NCBI RefSeq assembly: GCF_011602485.2
Contig: NZ_CP050022.2
Location: 1,632,001 to 1,696,000 of the forward strand
Length of the DNA stretch: 64,000 nt
Direction of reading: 5' to 3'
Origin: Bradyrhizobium sp. 1(2017)
GTDB taxonomy: Bacteria; Pseudomonadota; Alphaproteobacteria; Rhizobiales; Xanthobacteraceae
Of the stretch, positions 43,516 through 53,344 are shown piece after piece (position 1 is the stretch's first letter; each line of letters begins with the position of its first letter). Below the pieces are notes generated by a model. That model did not search any database, was not told the DNA's origin, and was given only the letters and a program-made list of their open reading frames with translations. The position numbers were made by a program, and so were the translations under genes.

Positions 43516-44625
43516 TCAATCCGGCAGTCGTGCGATCACTGCAACTGGTCCGCCGCCTGGCGGGCCCTGATGCTCGGCGCCGCCGGACACGTAGACCGCG
43601 CTGGTGCCGGCAAGGCCCGCGATCAGCCCGCCGACCGCGGCGCGTGCGTGGCGCGTCGAGCTGATGTCGGTATCCTCCAGCATGGTATGGCGAGAGCCAC
43701 GCACGGTGCCATCGGGCGAGGCCTCGGCCTTGGCGAAGATGTTGACGAGCTCGCGGCCCTTGATTGCTTGCGGCGCGATGCCGAGTCCGACGCTCTCCAG
43801 GGCCACTATTACCGCCGCGGCGTCGATGGCATCGTTCATCACGGCGTGCCCGATCTCGAACGCGCTCACCGACGACGCCGAATTGCCGAGCACGATGACG
43901 ACGTTGTGCATCAGCTCGATGCCGGCCGAGGTGGAGGCGACCTTCGAGAACAGATCGTAGCGCCGCAGCACGTCCTGGTCGCGAAGATCGGAGGCGATCT
44001 CACCGAGCGCAACGGCAACGCCGAGCGCGGAGGCGCCGCGCGAATAGGCCATCGAGCTGTAGGAGCTCTTCGTCACCGTCTTGTTGCCGCGCGCAGCTGC
44101 TGCCTCGACGCGATCGCTGGTGAGCAGCGGGCACTTGATCTGCACGAAATGGACGTTGGTAGGATCGCTGATTCCGGCGTCTGCCATCGCGGCCTCCACG
44201 GCCCTGGCGGTCTCGGTGATCTGCGCGGAGCGGCCGAGCTCTTCGGGGAGGAAATCGCGGGTGTGTGCCATGCCGATGCTGAGGCGCTTGCCAGTCATGC
44301 CTGCCGGGCGTTCGGCCTCTCGCCGCGTGAACACCGTGATATGTGGACTGAGCACACCTTCGGTGCCGCCGGACATCACGAAGGCGATGCGCTGCTCGAC
44401 CTCTTCCGGAGACAGGCCGAGCCGCGGCGCCAACGCCGTGCACAGCGCGGCGACGGCATACTCCCGGGTGAAATCGTTGACGCCGCCATTGCCCTCGGTC
44501 TTGCCGAGGATCGCCAGGACGGATGTCGGATCGATCGTGCCGGAGCCGATCATATCCATGAGGCCGGAGACGTCGCCGGGGCCCTTGGTGGCGACCTTGA
44601 AGACGCCGACCGATGTGATGCGCAT
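43516..44625 (-). CDS. Cyanuric acid hydrolase / barbiturase family amidohydrolase
   Basis: A 369-residue ring-opening amidohydrolase of the AtzD/TrzD/barbiturase family, a fold found almost only in this group. Three homologous units each contribute a Ser/Lys pair; visible Ser motifs are VMSGGTEGVLSPH, TKSSYSSMAYSRGASALGVA and VYVSGGAEHQGPPGGGP. It should hydrolyse cyanuric acid (to carboxybiuret) or barbituric acid. Family length (about 360-370) fits. The amidase gene downstream may act on the product. Confidence 0.88.
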   Translation of the reverse strand: MRITSVGVFKVATKGPGDVSGLMDMIGSGTIDPTSVLAILGKTEGNGGVNDFTREYAVAALCTALAPRLGLSPEEVEQRIAFVMSGGTEGVLSPHITVFTRREAERPAGMTGKRLSIGMAHTRDFLPEELGRSAQITETARAVEAAMADAGISDPTNVHFVQIKCPLLTSDRVEAAAARGNKTVTKSSYSSMAYSRGASALGVAVALGEIASDLRDQDVLRRYDLFSKVASTSAGIELMHNVVIVLGNSASSVSAFEIGHAVMNDAIDAAAVIVALESVGLGIAPQAIKGRELVNIFAKAEASPDGTVRGSRHTMLEDTDISSTRHARAAVGGLIAGLAGTSAVYVSGGAEHQGPPGGGPVAVIARLPD

Positions 44626-44701
44626 GACTGGTCCTTAGAGTTCGGTGGCCCGGCCAGTCCACCAGCCGTGGAACGGAGGCTGCTGTCAATCCCGGACGTC
44701 T

Positions 44702-44719
44702 TCCCGGCTTTCGCCAGGA
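44702..44719. repeat. Degenerate palindromic repeat
   Basis: TCCCGGC-tttc-GCCAGGA with one mismatch is a single decayed half of the repeat family at 1541-1675, 8941-9066 and 56918-57040. Confidence 0.5.
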
Positions 44720-44912
44720 CGACGATGGAGTATGCTGCGCCGTCTCGGCCACATCCCCACGAATGTGGCGAGATCGCATCGGTTCAACAAAAAATCGTCT
44801 GTCGACGGCCCGCCGCCGCACCTTGATGAATCAACCCGGCTTGGTCCATAAGCGGCGTCCCGCGACCCGGTGGTTCGCCCCGTGTCGCGTGCTTGGATAG
44901 AGGGATTCTCGC

Positions 44913-47246
44913 GTGGCAAATATCAACCAGAAGATTGCGCAGGAGCTTGGGGTTCGGGCCGAGCAGGTCGAGGCGGCGGTGACGCTGCTCGACGGCGGCG
45001 CCACGGTTCCCTTCATCGCGCGCTACCGCAAGGAAGCGACCGGTGCGCTCGACGACGCGCAATTGCGCACCCTGGAGGAGCGCCTGGTGTACCTGCGCGA
45101 GCTCGAGGACCGCCGCAAGGCGATCGTCGAATCGGTTCGCGAGCAGGGCAAGCTCGATGCGGCGCTCGAAGCCTCCATTCTCGCCGCCGACAGCAAGGCC
45201 CGCCTCGAAGACATCTATCTGCCGTTCAAGCCGAAGCGCCGCACCAAGGCCGAGATCGCCAAGGAAGCCGGCCTCGAGCCGCTCGCCAATCAGCTGATGA
45301 CGGAGCCCGGCAACGATCCGAAGGTCGTGGCCGAAAGCTTCGTCAACGCCGAAAAAGGCGTTGCCGACGCCGCTGCGGCGCTCGACGGCGCCCGCGCCAT
45401 TCTGGTCGAGCGTTTCGACGAGGACGCCGACCTGATCGGCGCGTTGCGCGAGGAGATGTGGACCAATGCGCGTATGGCCTCCAAGGTACGCGACGGTAAG
45501 AAGACCGAAGGCGAGAAGTTCGCCGACTATTTTGATTTCTCCGAGCCGCTGACCAAACTGCCATCGCACCGGATTCTCGCGATGTTCCGCGGCGAGAAGG
45601 AAGAGGTTCTCGACCTGCAGATCCAGGCCGAGGCGGAAGCCCCGCCGCCGGGCGTGCCGGGGGCCTATGAACTGCGGATCATGAAGCGGTTCGGCATCGC
45701 CGACCTCAAGCGCGCCGGTGACCGCTGGCTGGTCGACACCGTGCGCTGGGCCTGGCGCACGAAGATCCAGGTGCATCTCAACATTGACCTGCGCATGCGG
45801 CTGTGGAATGCGGCCGAGACCGAGGCCGTGCGCGTGTTCGCCTCCAACTTGCGCGACCTCTTGCTGGCCGCACCGGCAGGCACCCGCGCCACCATGGGGC
45901 TCGATCCCGGCTATCGCACCGGCGTCAAGGTCGCCGTCACCGACGCGACCGGCAAGGTCGTCGATACCGCGGTAATCTATCCGCACGAGCCGCAGCGGCA
46001 GTGGAACGAGTCGCTTGCGATTCTCGGCAGGCTCGCGCTGAAGCACCGTGTCGAGCTGATCGCGATCGGCAACGGCACCGCCTCGCGCGAGACTGACAAG
46101 CTCGCGGCCGACCTTGTCAAAGGACTGGCCGAGCTGAAGATGTCCAAGATCGTGGTGTCGGAAGCCGGCGCCTCGGTCTATTCCGCCTCGGCTTTCGCCT
46201 CGGAGGAATTGCCGGGCCTCGACGTCACCCTGCGCGGCGCGGTCTCGATCGCGCGGCGGCTCCAGGATCCGCTCGCCGAGCTCGTCAAGATCGAACCCAA
46301 GGCGATCGGCGTCGGTCAATACCAGCACGACCTCGGCCAGGCCAAGCTCGCCAAATCGCTCGATGCCGTGGTCGAAGATTGCGTGAACGCCGTCGGCGTC
46401 GACGTCAACACCGCCTCCGCACCGCTGCTGGCGCGCGTGTCGGGCGTGGGCTCCGGCCTTGCGCAGAGCATCGTGGCGCACCGCGACGCCAACGGACCGT
46501 TCAAGTCGCGCAAGGCACTCAAGGAAGTGCCGCGGCTCGGGCCCAAGGCGTTCGAGCAGTGCGCCGGCTTCCTGCGCATCCTCGGCGGCGAGGACCCGCT
46601 CGACGCATCCGGCGTGCATCCGGAAGCCTATCCCGTGGTACGCCGGATCCTCGCGGCCACCAAGAGCGACATCAAGGCGCTGATCGGGAGCAGCGAGATC
46701 GTTCGTACGCTGAAGCCCAAGGATTTCGTCGACGAGACCTTCGGCCTGCCGACCGTCACCGACATCCTGCGCGAACTCGAAAAGCCCGGCCGCGACCCGC
46801 GCCCCGCGTTCAAGGCCGCGGTGTTCAAGGAAGGCGTCGAGGAGATCAAGGATCTCCAGAAGGGCATGATCCTCGAGGGCACCGTGACCAACGTCGCCGC
46901 CTTCGGCGCCTTCGTCGACATCGGCGTGCACCAGGACGGCCTCGTGCACATCTCGGCGATGTCCAAGAATTACATCAAGGATCCGCGCGAGGTGGTGAAG
47001 CCCGGTGACATCGTCAAGGTGAAGGTGCTGGACTTCGAGGTCGCCCGTAAGCGCATCTCGCTCACGCTGCGGCTCGACGACGAGGTCGGCGCCAAGAAGG
47101 ACGCCCCCGGCATGCAGCGCGACAACACGCGCAACACGTCCCGCATGACGTCGTCGGCGCCGCGCAAGCAGGAGTCTTCCGGCGGCGGCGCCCTCGCCGA
47201 AGCGATGCGCCGCGCGGCGGAGAAGAACAACGGCAAGCGGGCGTAG
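44913..47246 (+). CDS. tex: Tex-family RNA-binding transcription accessory protein
   Basis: A 777-residue Tex protein: N-terminal Tex_N region ([27 protein letters not shown]), a YqgF/RNase H-like domain ([16 protein letters not shown], about 330-450), helix-hairpin-helix segments ([24 protein letters not shown]), and a C-terminal S1 domain (about 650-720; [29 protein letters not shown]) followed by a low-complexity basic tail. It binds nucleic acid in the cytoplasm and affects transcription or RNA turnover. The GTG start has AGAGGG 8 bases upstream. Confidence 0.95.
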   Translation: MANINQKIAQELGVRAEQVEAAVTLLDGGATVPFIARYRKEATGALDDAQLRTLEERLVYLRELEDRRKAIVESVREQGKLDAALEASILAADSKARLEDIYLPFKPKRRTKAEIAKEAGLEPLANQLMTEPGNDPKVVAESFVNAEKGVADAAAALDGARAILVERFDEDADLIGALREEMWTNARMASKVRDGKKTEGEKFADYFDFSEPLTKLPSHRILAMFRGEKEEVLDLQIQAEAEAPPPGVPGAYELRIMKRFGIADLKRAGDRWLVDTVRWAWRTKIQVHLNIDLRMRLWNAAETEAVRVFASNLRDLLLAAPAGTRATMGLDPGYRTGVKVAVTDATGKVVDTAVIYPHEPQRQWNESLAILGRLALKHRVELIAIGNGTASRETDKLAADLVKGLAELKMSKIVVSEAGASVYSASAFASEELPGLDVTLRGAVSIARRLQDPLAELVKIEPKAIGVGQYQHDLGQAKLAKSLDAVVEDCVNAVGVDVNTASAPLLARVSGVGSGLAQSIVAHRDANGPFKSRKALKEVPRLGPKAFEQCAGFLRILGGEDPLDASGVHPEAYPVVRRILAATKSDIKALIGSSEIVRTLKPKDFVDETFGLPTVTDILRELEKPGRDPRPAFKAAVFKEGVEEIKDLQKGMILEGTVTNVAAFGAFVDIGVHQDGLVHISAMSKNYIKDPREVVKPGDIVKVKVLDFEVARKRISLTLRLDDEVGAKKDAPGMQRDNTRNTSRMTSSAPRKQESSGGGALAEAMRRAAEKNNGKRA

Positions 47247-47258
47247 CTCTTAATCTCG

Positions 47259-47276
47259 CCCCGCTCTTCAGCGGGG
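47259..47276. repeat. GC-rich hairpin after tex
   Basis: CCCCGCT-cttc-AGCGGGG forms a perfect 7-bp stem 13 bases after the tex stop. It has no T-tract, so it looks like a short intergenic repeat rather than a terminator. Confidence 0.5.
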
Positions 47277-47453
47277 AGGGATCGCAGCGCGCGGATTTCC
47301 AGTGACGGGACTCCTCGCGGGGGAGGGAGCTCGCCTCCCTAACTTGCGCGTCAGAATCTGGCGCATTTGTAAGTTGAAGCGGACGGCCCGTCCGCCTCAT
47401 CTGATCCTCCTCGCGCGGCACGAAGACTGCCGCGCAGCACGGAGGATGCTTCG

Positions 47454-48011
47454 ATGAACGACAGGCTTCTCAAAGGCTTTACCGCGGTGACGGTCGCCGC
47501 TGCAATGGCGCTCGCTTCGCCGGTGCTGGCCCGTGGCGGCGGTGGTGGCGGAGGTCACGGGGGTGGCGGCTTCGGCGGTGGTGGCTTCGGTGGTGGCGGA
47601 ATGCACGCGGGCGGCTTCGGCGGAGGAATGCGCGGAGGCGGTATGCACGTCGGCGGTATGGGTGGCGGCGGCATGCGATTTGGCGGCATGGGTGGTGCTC
47701 GTTTCGGTGGCGCCCGCTTCGCCGGCCCGCCAATGGCCGCCCGTGCTGCCATGGGGCCGCGCTTTGCCGGTGCACCATTAGCGACCCGCGCCGCCTTCGG
47801 CCCGCGGTTTGCTGGCCCGGGCTGGCACGGCAGGCCGTTCATTGGCCGCCATGCCTTCTTCCACCGTCACCGCTTCAACCGGTTCGCCTTCTTCGGCGCG
47901 CCCTACTACTACGCCAATTATTACAACTATTACGACGATGGCTGCTGGCGCAGGAGCTTGACGCCCTATGGGTGGCAATGGGTCAATGTGTGCGGAGACG
48001 GTTGGTACTAG
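47454..48011 (+). CDS. Glycine-rich secreted protein
   Basis: A 185-residue protein with a signal peptide (about 1-27, ending PVLARG), a Gly-rich low-complexity region with GGGGFGG and GGMH/GGMR repeats (about 28-85), an Ala/Arg/Phe-rich middle, and a C-terminal HGRPFIGRHAFFHRHRFNRF...YYYANYYNYYDDGCWRR part rich in His and Tyr. Probably extracytoplasmic; similar low-complexity proteins are common in Bradyrhizobium. The function is unknown. Confidence 0.7.
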   Translation: MNDRLLKGFTAVTVAAAMALASPVLARGGGGGGGHGGGGFGGGGFGGGGMHAGGFGGGMRGGGMHVGGMGGGGMRFGGMGGARFGGARFAGPPMAARAAMGPRFAGAPLATRAAFGPRFAGPGWHGRPFIGRHAFFHRHRFNRFAFFGAPYYYANYYNYYDDGCWRRSLTPYGWQWVNVCGDGWY

Positions 48012-48108
48012 CATCGCCGTAGCGCACCATTGTCGCGATCGCCACCGGGCGGTTCCGCTCAGCCCCGGAACGGGATAGTCTGGTGGCGATTGTCGCGCGG
48101 AGTTTTGC

Positions 48109-48801
48109 ATGACCGGTGGTCACCGCCGCATCCTGGTCGTCGAGGACGATCCGGAAACCGCAGGCCAGCTCGTCGAGGAATTGACGACCTCCGGCTACGA
48201 GGTCGATCTCGCAGCCAGCGGGCGCGAAGCCCTGAGCCATGGCGCCTCGCGCGATTATGCCGTGATCACCATCGACCGCATGCTGCCCGATATCGACGGC
48301 ATCACCGTGATGCGCCAGCTGCGCGACGACGGTGTCGCCGCTCCGTTTCTCATCATCTCCGCTCTCGGCGAGGTCGACGACCGCGTGCGCGGCCTGCGCG
48401 CCGGCGGCGATGACTATCTCGTCAAGCCGTTCTCCTTTACCGAGCTGCTGGCGCGGCTCGAGGCGCTCGGCCGCCGCAGCGAGACCATCGCCAAGGAGAC
48501 GCTGCTGCGCGTCGGCGACCTCGCCATCGATCTGATCGCGCGCAGCGCCAGCCGCCGCGGCCGCAGGATCCCGCTGCTGCCGCGCGAGTTCCAGCTGCTC
48601 GAATATCTCGTCCGCAACGAGGGCCGCGTCGTCTCCCGCGCGATGCTGCTCCAGCATGTCTGGGACCTGCATTTCGATCCCTCCACCAACATCATCGACG
48701 TCTATGTCGGGCGGGTCCGCCGCAAGGTCGACGATGCGCAGGACTATCCGTTGATCCACACCATTCGCGGCATCGGATATTGCCTCCGTGCTCCTGGCTA
48801 A
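48109..48801 (+). CDS. OmpR-family response regulator
   Basis: A 230-residue two-component regulator: receiver domain with phosphoacceptor Asp56 (TIDRMLPDID) and conserved Lys106 (YLVKPFS), then a winged-helix DNA-binding domain (about 130-228; LPREFQLLEYLVRNEGRVVSRAMLLQHVW, NIIDVYVGRVRRKVD, IRGIGYCL). It overlaps the histidine kinase gene by 14 bases, so the two are translationally coupled. Target genes are not evident. Confidence 0.92.
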   Translation: MTGGHRRILVVEDDPETAGQLVEELTTSGYEVDLAASGREALSHGASRDYAVITIDRMLPDIDGITVMRQLRDDGVAAPFLIISALGEVDDRVRGLRAGGDDYLVKPFSFTELLARLEALGRRSETIAKETLLRVGDLAIDLIARSASRRGRRIPLLPREFQLLEYLVRNEGRVVSRAMLLQHVWDLHFDPSTNIIDVYVGRVRRKVDDAQDYPLIHTIRGIGYCLRAPG

Positions 48802-49858
48802 GACACTCCGCTCCTCGACCTTCCGCCTGGCGCTGATCGCGATCGCCGCGTTCGGGCTCATCGTCGCCGCGATCATGGCCTACGTCTATTTCGGCACGCT
48901 CGCCTATGTCGAGGGACGGCTCGGCGCCGCCGTCGATCATGACGGATTTACCGCCATGATCGAGCTCGCGATGGCAGCGGTCGCCATGCTGCTTCTGGTG
49001 CTTGCCGGGCTTGCGGCCGTGCTGGTGACGCGGCGCACCGTCGGGCGGATCGAACAGATCAACGCCACCAGCCGCGCCATCATGCTCGCAGGCCTCGACC
49101 AGCGCATTCCCTTGCGCGGCAGCAACGACGAATGGGACCGCGTCGCCGAAAACCTCAACCAGATGCTCGACCGCATCGAGACGCTGATGGGCGAGGTCAA
49201 GCAGGTCAGCGACAACGTCGCCCACGATCTGCGCACGCCGCTGACGCGCATGCGCGGCCGGCTCGAGAAGGCCTATCATGCGCCGCGCAATGGCGAGGCC
49301 GATGCGGCGCTGATCGGCGACACCATCGCCGATCTCGACGCCGTGCTCGGCATGTTTGCCTCCATCACACGGATCTCCGAGATCGAGACAAGGGCGCGCA
49401 CCGGCGCGTTTCGTGCGCTCGACCTCGCGGAAATCGCCGGCGAGGTCGTCGAGCTCTACGATGCCGCCGCCGAACAGGTCGCGACGAGGCTTAGCCTCGC
49501 GGGCGACCGCGAGGTGCCCGTCACAGGCGACCGCGACCTGCTGTTCGATGCCATCGCCAATCTCGTCGACAACGCGATCAAGCACGGCCGCAAAGGCGGG
49601 CAGGTGACCGTCACCTGCCGCGGCGCCGATGGTGGCGCAGTGATCGCGATCGCCGACGATGGCCCGGGGATCCCAGCTGAGGAACGCGATTCCGTGTTCA
49701 AGCGCTTCTACAGGCTCGAGCAGAGCCGCTACACGCCGGGCAATGGCCTCGGCCTCAGCCTCGTTGCCGCAGTTGCGCGCCTTCATGGCGCGGAGATCGT
49801 GCTGCACGACAATGCGCCGGGGCTGACGGTCCAGCTCAGCTTCCCCGCGACGTCATAG
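48788..49858 (+). CDS. Sensor histidine kinase (EnvZ type)
   Basis: A 356-residue membrane kinase. Helices at about 13-37 and 58-80 enclose only some 20 periplasmic residues, so it probably senses within the membrane or through a partner. HAMP (about 80-135), then the phosphorylation motif VAHDLRTPLTRMRG with His146, the N box LVDNAIKH, G1 IADDGPGIP and G2 NGLGLSLVAA are all intact. The GTG start overlaps the end of the regulator gene. The tail of the gene overlaps the convergent LuxR-type gene by 6 bases. Confidence 0.9.
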   Translation: MLLAKTLRSSTFRLALIAIAAFGLIVAAIMAYVYFGTLAYVEGRLGAAVDHDGFTAMIELAMAAVAMLLLVLAGLAAVLVTRRTVGRIEQINATSRAIMLAGLDQRIPLRGSNDEWDRVAENLNQMLDRIETLMGEVKQVSDNVAHDLRTPLTRMRGRLEKAYHAPRNGEADAALIGDTIADLDAVLGMFASITRISEIETRARTGAFRALDLAEIAGEVVELYDAAAEQVATRLSLAGDREVPVTGDRDLLFDAIANLVDNAIKHGRKGGQVTVTCRGADGGAVIAIADDGPGIPAEERDSVFKRFYRLEQSRYTPGNGLGLSLVAAVARLHGAEIVLHDNAPGLTVQLSFPATS

Positions 49859-50224
49859 TTCGATCACGCCGCGGCGCGCCGCATGCGCGACCGCGTCGGT
49901 GCGGCCGGTGGCATCGAGCTTGTCGAGCAGCGAGCCGACGTGGAATTTCACGGTGTGCACGGAGATGCCGAGCTGGCGCGCGATCATCTTGTTGGAGGCG
50001 CCCTCGGCCATCAGCGCCAGCACGTCGAGCTCGCGCTGGGTCAATGCGATGTCGCCGGGCACGATGCGCGGATCACGGGCGACCACGGTTGCCGCGGCGG
50101 CTTCGCCTGGCGCGGCGAGGCGAAGCCCTGTGACGTTGCCGAGCAGCTTCGCCAGGCGATCGGCGAGAGCGGGATCGTCGATCTCCAGGGCCAGCACGAT
50201 CTCCGGGGCGTTGTCCTCGCTCAC
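49853..50224 (-). CDS. LuxR-type HTH regulator with reduced N-terminal domain
   Basis: A 123-residue protein whose C-terminal half is a full LuxR/NarL helix-turn-helix (LTQRELDVLALMAEGASNKMIARQLGISVHTVKFHVGSLLDKL). The N-terminal about 50 residues are too short for a receiver and lack a phosphoacceptor site. The GTG at 50224 overlaps the stop of the HtrA-like gene as GTGA, so the two are coupled, which hints that the HtrA-like protein and the regulator belong to one signalling unit (inference). Confidence 0.78.
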   Translation of the reverse strand: MSEDNAPEIVLALEIDDPALADRLAKLLGNVTGLRLAAPGEAAAATVVARDPRIVPGDIALTQRELDVLALMAEGASNKMIARQLGISVHTVKFHVGSLLDKLDATGRTDAVAHAARRGVIEL

Positions 50225-51087
50225 GCCTCCGGCCTCTCGCCGACCGTGACCTTGAAGCTGACCGGCTCGCCGCCGCGGCGTGCCGCGACATCGACCACCG
50301 CGCCGACGCTCGACGGTCCGAGCGTCCGCGACAAGGCGCGCACGCCGGAGAGCTTCTGGTCGTTGACTGCCACGATCACGTCGCCCTGGCGGATGCCGGC
50401 GGCAGCCGAAGGTCCGGCCTTGTCGACATTCATCACCATCGCGCCGATACCGTCGTCGAGCCGCACGGGCTGGAGCCCGAGGCCGAGATAACCGCGTGCG
50501 ATGCGGCCACGCGCCTCGAGCTGGGGCGCGACGCGCTCGATCGTCGCGGTCGGGATCACCAGCACCCGCCGCGGTCCGAGCACGGCCATGCCGAAGGCAT
50601 CGCCCGATGCATCGAGCGCGAGCCCGCCCTGCTGGCTGCCGCGCAGGCGGACATCGAGCTCGATCCGCGCGTCGATGTCGCCGCCGCGTAACGAGCGCCA
50701 GCTTTTGCCGGATGCCGATACCATCCCGAGCGCCGCACTCGGCGTATCGCGGTTGGTGGCAACCACCACCGATAGGGCCCCGAGGGGCGGGACCGTCGCC
50801 GCCAGCTTGATTGGCGCGATCGCGGCATCGGTGCGCAGCAGCGCGATGTCGGTCGTGTGGTCGCGGCCGGCGATCGTGGCGGCCGCTCGGCTGCCGTCGG
50901 GAAGGTCGATCTCGACTGCGCCTTCCTCGGCCAGTGCTTCGTCGGCAGTAATGATCAGTCCGTCCTTCCAGGCGAAGCCGGTGGCGCGGGCGCGGTGCGA
51001 ATGCACCGCGACGACGGACGGCGCGGTGTGCGCCACGACGTCCGCAAGCGCGGACGACAGGGAAGACAGGGCGGTACGGTCGGTCAT
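50221..51087 (-). CDS. HtrA/DegP-like protein lacking catalytic His and Ser, with PDZ
   Basis: A 288-residue protein with a trypsin-like fold (about 15-190) and a C-terminal PDZ domain (about 195-285; GYLGLGLQPV, AGPSAAAGIRQGDVIVAVND). Compared with active HtrA, the His position (TNNHVV) reads TADEAL with Glu50, and the GNSGG nucleophile site reads SQQGG with Gln153; only the Asp (TTDIALLR, Asp80) remains. It should not be a protease. No signal peptide is seen, so it is probably cytoplasmic. The start at 51087 has AGGAG 6 bases upstream. It overlaps the regulator gene downstream by 4 bases. Confidence 0.82.
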   Translation of the reverse strand: MTDRTALSSLSSALADVVAHTAPSVVAVHSHRARATGFAWKDGLIITADEALAEEGAVEIDLPDGSRAAATIAGRDHTTDIALLRTDAAIAPIKLAATVPPLGALSVVVATNRDTPSAALGMVSASGKSWRSLRGGDIDARIELDVRLRGSQQGGLALDASGDAFGMAVLGPRRVLVIPTATIERVAPQLEARGRIARGYLGLGLQPVRLDDGIGAMVMNVDKAGPSAAAGIRQGDVIVAVNDQKLSGVRALSRTLGPSSVGAVVDVAARRGGEPVSFKVTVGERPEA

Positions 51088-51279
51088 GGCAGGCTCCTGT
51101 AGTTGACCCCAATCTGGGACGTCGCAGGCGGTTGCGAAACTGGCCGGGTGGTCAGGACATGGGGGCTTCCGCAAGGCCAAGGCCGACGAACATGTGATTG
51201 GGAGCCGCTCACGGGAACGTGTAGCAATCAGCCCGACATCACGCCGCACGGCCTCAGCCATTTCAGCGAGCCCCGACCG

Positions 51280-52245
51280 ATGACCATCGATCTCACCCGT
51301 CGCATCCTGCTTCAGCTTGCCGGTGCGACCTCGCTTGCGATGGCGGCTGCAGGGGCGGCGCGCGCCGAGGGCAATGTGCAGGGCGGCGGGCCGACCTATG
51401 CCAGCCGCACGCCGATGCGGGTCGGCTCGGTGACGCTCCGGGTCAAGAATCTCGACAAGGTGGCCGACTACTATCGCGACGTGATCGGGCTCACCGTGAT
51501 AGAGCGCTCAGGCGCCGCAGCGAGGCTCGGGACGGCCGGCGTCACGCTGCTGGTGCTGGAAGCCCGCCCCGATGCGGCGATCGAGCCGCGCACCGCCGCC
51601 GGCCTCTACCACACCGCCTTCCTGATGCCGACGCGGAAGGACCTCGCACGCTGGCTGGTCGCAGCCGCCTCACATCGCGTGCCGCTGTCGGGATTTGCCG
51701 ATCACCTCGTCTCTGAATCCGTCTATCTCGACGACCCCGAAGGCAACGGCATCGAGGTCTATGCCGATCGCGATCCCTCGCAATGGCAGTGGAGCGAGGG
51801 CAGCGTGAAGATGGCGACCGACGAGCTCAACATCCCCGATTTGCTGTCGCTGACCAACCCGCGTGTTCCCGACTATGCCAAGGCGCCGGATGGAATGCGC
51901 GTCGGCCACATGCATCTGCGCGTCGGCGATCTCGCGCAGGCCGAGCGTTTCTATCACGGCACGATCGGTCTCGAATCGACCCGCAAGCGCAACGGCGCGG
52001 CGTTCCTGTCGTCGGGCCGCTACCACCATCACCTCGGCATGAACGTCTGGCAGAGCCAGGGCGCGGGCGAACGCGACGATCAGAGCACGGGTCTCGCCTG
52101 GTTCTCGCTGGTGATGGCCAAACAGGAGGTGCTCGCCGCCCAGGAAGAGCGCCTGCGCAAGGGGGGTGTGAAAGTCACGACGATCGCGGACGGCGTCGAG
52201 GCAATCGATCCCTGGGGCACGCGTGTGCGGCTGCTCAGGGTTTGA
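51280..52245 (+). CDS. Tat-exported VOC (glyoxalase/dioxygenase-fold) protein
   Basis: A 321-residue protein with a Tat-type signal ([11 protein letters not shown], cleavage near ARA-EGN at about 30) and two vicinal oxygen chelate modules (about 45-170 and 200-320). The arrangement and motifs such as [24 protein letters not shown] and [10 protein letters not shown] resemble CatE-type catechol 2,3-dioxygenase-like proteins. In the first module the usual N-terminal His is Thr (GSVTLRV); in the second it is present (GHMHLRV). Export of such a protein is unusual. It is divergent from the HtrA-like gene. Confidence 0.78.
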   Translation: MTIDLTRRILLQLAGATSLAMAAAGAARAEGNVQGGGPTYASRTPMRVGSVTLRVKNLDKVADYYRDVIGLTVIERSGAAARLGTAGVTLLVLEARPDAAIEPRTAAGLYHTAFLMPTRKDLARWLVAAASHRVPLSGFADHLVSESVYLDDPEGNGIEVYADRDPSQWQWSEGSVKMATDELNIPDLLSLTNPRVPDYAKAPDGMRVGHMHLRVGDLAQAERFYHGTIGLESTRKRNGAAFLSSGRYHHHLGMNVWQSQGAGERDDQSTGLAWFSLVMAKQEVLAAQEERLRKGGVKVTTIADGVEAIDPWGTRVRLLRV

Positions 52246-52301
52246 TCGCCGGCGCGGGCATTGGTAATACCGGGCAAACAGCTCCGGGATCTACATCCGA
52301 T

Positions 52302-53177
52302 ATGTCCGAATTCCACGGCGTCTTCCCCTATCTCGTCTCGCCTGTCGATGCCGACGGCACGGTGCGCACCGAAGTGCTCGGCAGGCTCTGCGACGATCTG
52401 ATCGGGGCTGGTGTCCACGGCCTGACGCCGCTGGGCTCGACCGGCGAGTTCGCCTATCTCAATGCGGCGCAGCGCTTGGCGATCGTGCAGACCACGATCG
52501 AGGCCGCGAAGGGGCGTGTGCCGGTTGTGGCCGGCGTCGCCTCCACCTCGACGGCCGACGCGGTGGCGCAGGCGAGGGCGTATCAGAAGCTCGGTGCCAA
52601 CGGCATCCTGGCGATCCTGGAGGCTTATTTTCCGCTCGCCGACGCGCAAGTGGAATCCTACTTCCGCGCCATCGCCGATGCCGTGGACATCCCCGTCGTC
52701 ATCTACACCAATCCGCAATTCCAACGCTCCGATCTCACGCTCGACGTTATCGCGCGCCTCGCCGAACATCCGCGCATCAGGTACATCAAGGATGCTTCGA
52801 CCAACACCGGGCGGCTGCTCTCGATCATGAACCGCTGTGGCGATGCTCTGCGCGTGTTCTCGGCCTCCGCCCATATTCCCGCGGCGGTGATGCTGATCGG
52901 CGGCCTCGGCTGGATGGCGGGACCTGCCTGCATCATCCCGCGCCAGAGCGTTGCGCTCTACGATCTCTGCAAGGCGGGCCGATGGGATGAGGCCATGGCG
53001 CTCCAGCGCGGGCTTTGGCGCATCAACGAGGCCTTCGCTCGCTTCAATCTCGCCGCCTGTATCAAGGCGGGGTTGGCGAGCCAGGGCTACGATGTCGGCG
53101 ATCCCGTCCTGCCGCAGGTCCCGCTGGCGGCCGACGCGCGCAAGGCCGTGGAAGCGGCGCTGCGCGAGCTGAAATAG
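52302..53177 (+). CDS. DapA/dihydrodipicolinate-synthase family aldolase/lyase
   Basis: A 291-residue TIM-barrel enzyme of the DHDPS/N-acetylneuraminate lyase family. Family residues are visible: PLGSTGEF (phosphate/carboxylate-binding loop), Tyr in VVIYTNP and the Schiff-base Lys in RYIKDAS. It is probably a catabolic aldolase for a keto acid rather than the lysine-pathway DapA, because the window gives no lysine context. It starts 56 bases after the VOC gene, in the same direction. Confidence 0.85.
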   Translation: MSEFHGVFPYLVSPVDADGTVRTEVLGRLCDDLIGAGVHGLTPLGSTGEFAYLNAAQRLAIVQTTIEAAKGRVPVVAGVASTSTADAVAQARAYQKLGANGILAILEAYFPLADAQVESYFRAIADAVDIPVVIYTNPQFQRSDLTLDVIARLAEHPRIRYIKDASTNTGRLLSIMNRCGDALRVFSASAHIPAAVMLIGGLGWMAGPACIIPRQSVALYDLCKAGRWDEAMALQRGLWRINEAFARFNLAACIKAGLASQGYDVGDPVLPQVPLAADARKAVEAALRELK

Positions 53178-53344
53178 CCGTTTGCCGCGCGGCAATTTGC
53201 CCCGGCTCCGTGACGGACGCAAAAAGGTCCTTACTTCTTGGAGAAACTTCCGTTCGGTTGTGACGTTGCTGCGTGAGCGAGATCTGTCACCCCATGCATG
53301 TGCGTCCCGACATCGTATTTTTGCACAAGAGACGGTGATCCCCG

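Noticed and set aside
47520..47860. Long antisense open frames in the Gly-rich gene
   Set aside because: They are shadows created by the GGC/GGN-rich codons and have no start signals.
48981..49050. Possible large periplasmic sensor in the histidine kinase
   Set aside because: The two helices are separated by about 20 residues only, so no sensor domain fits between them.
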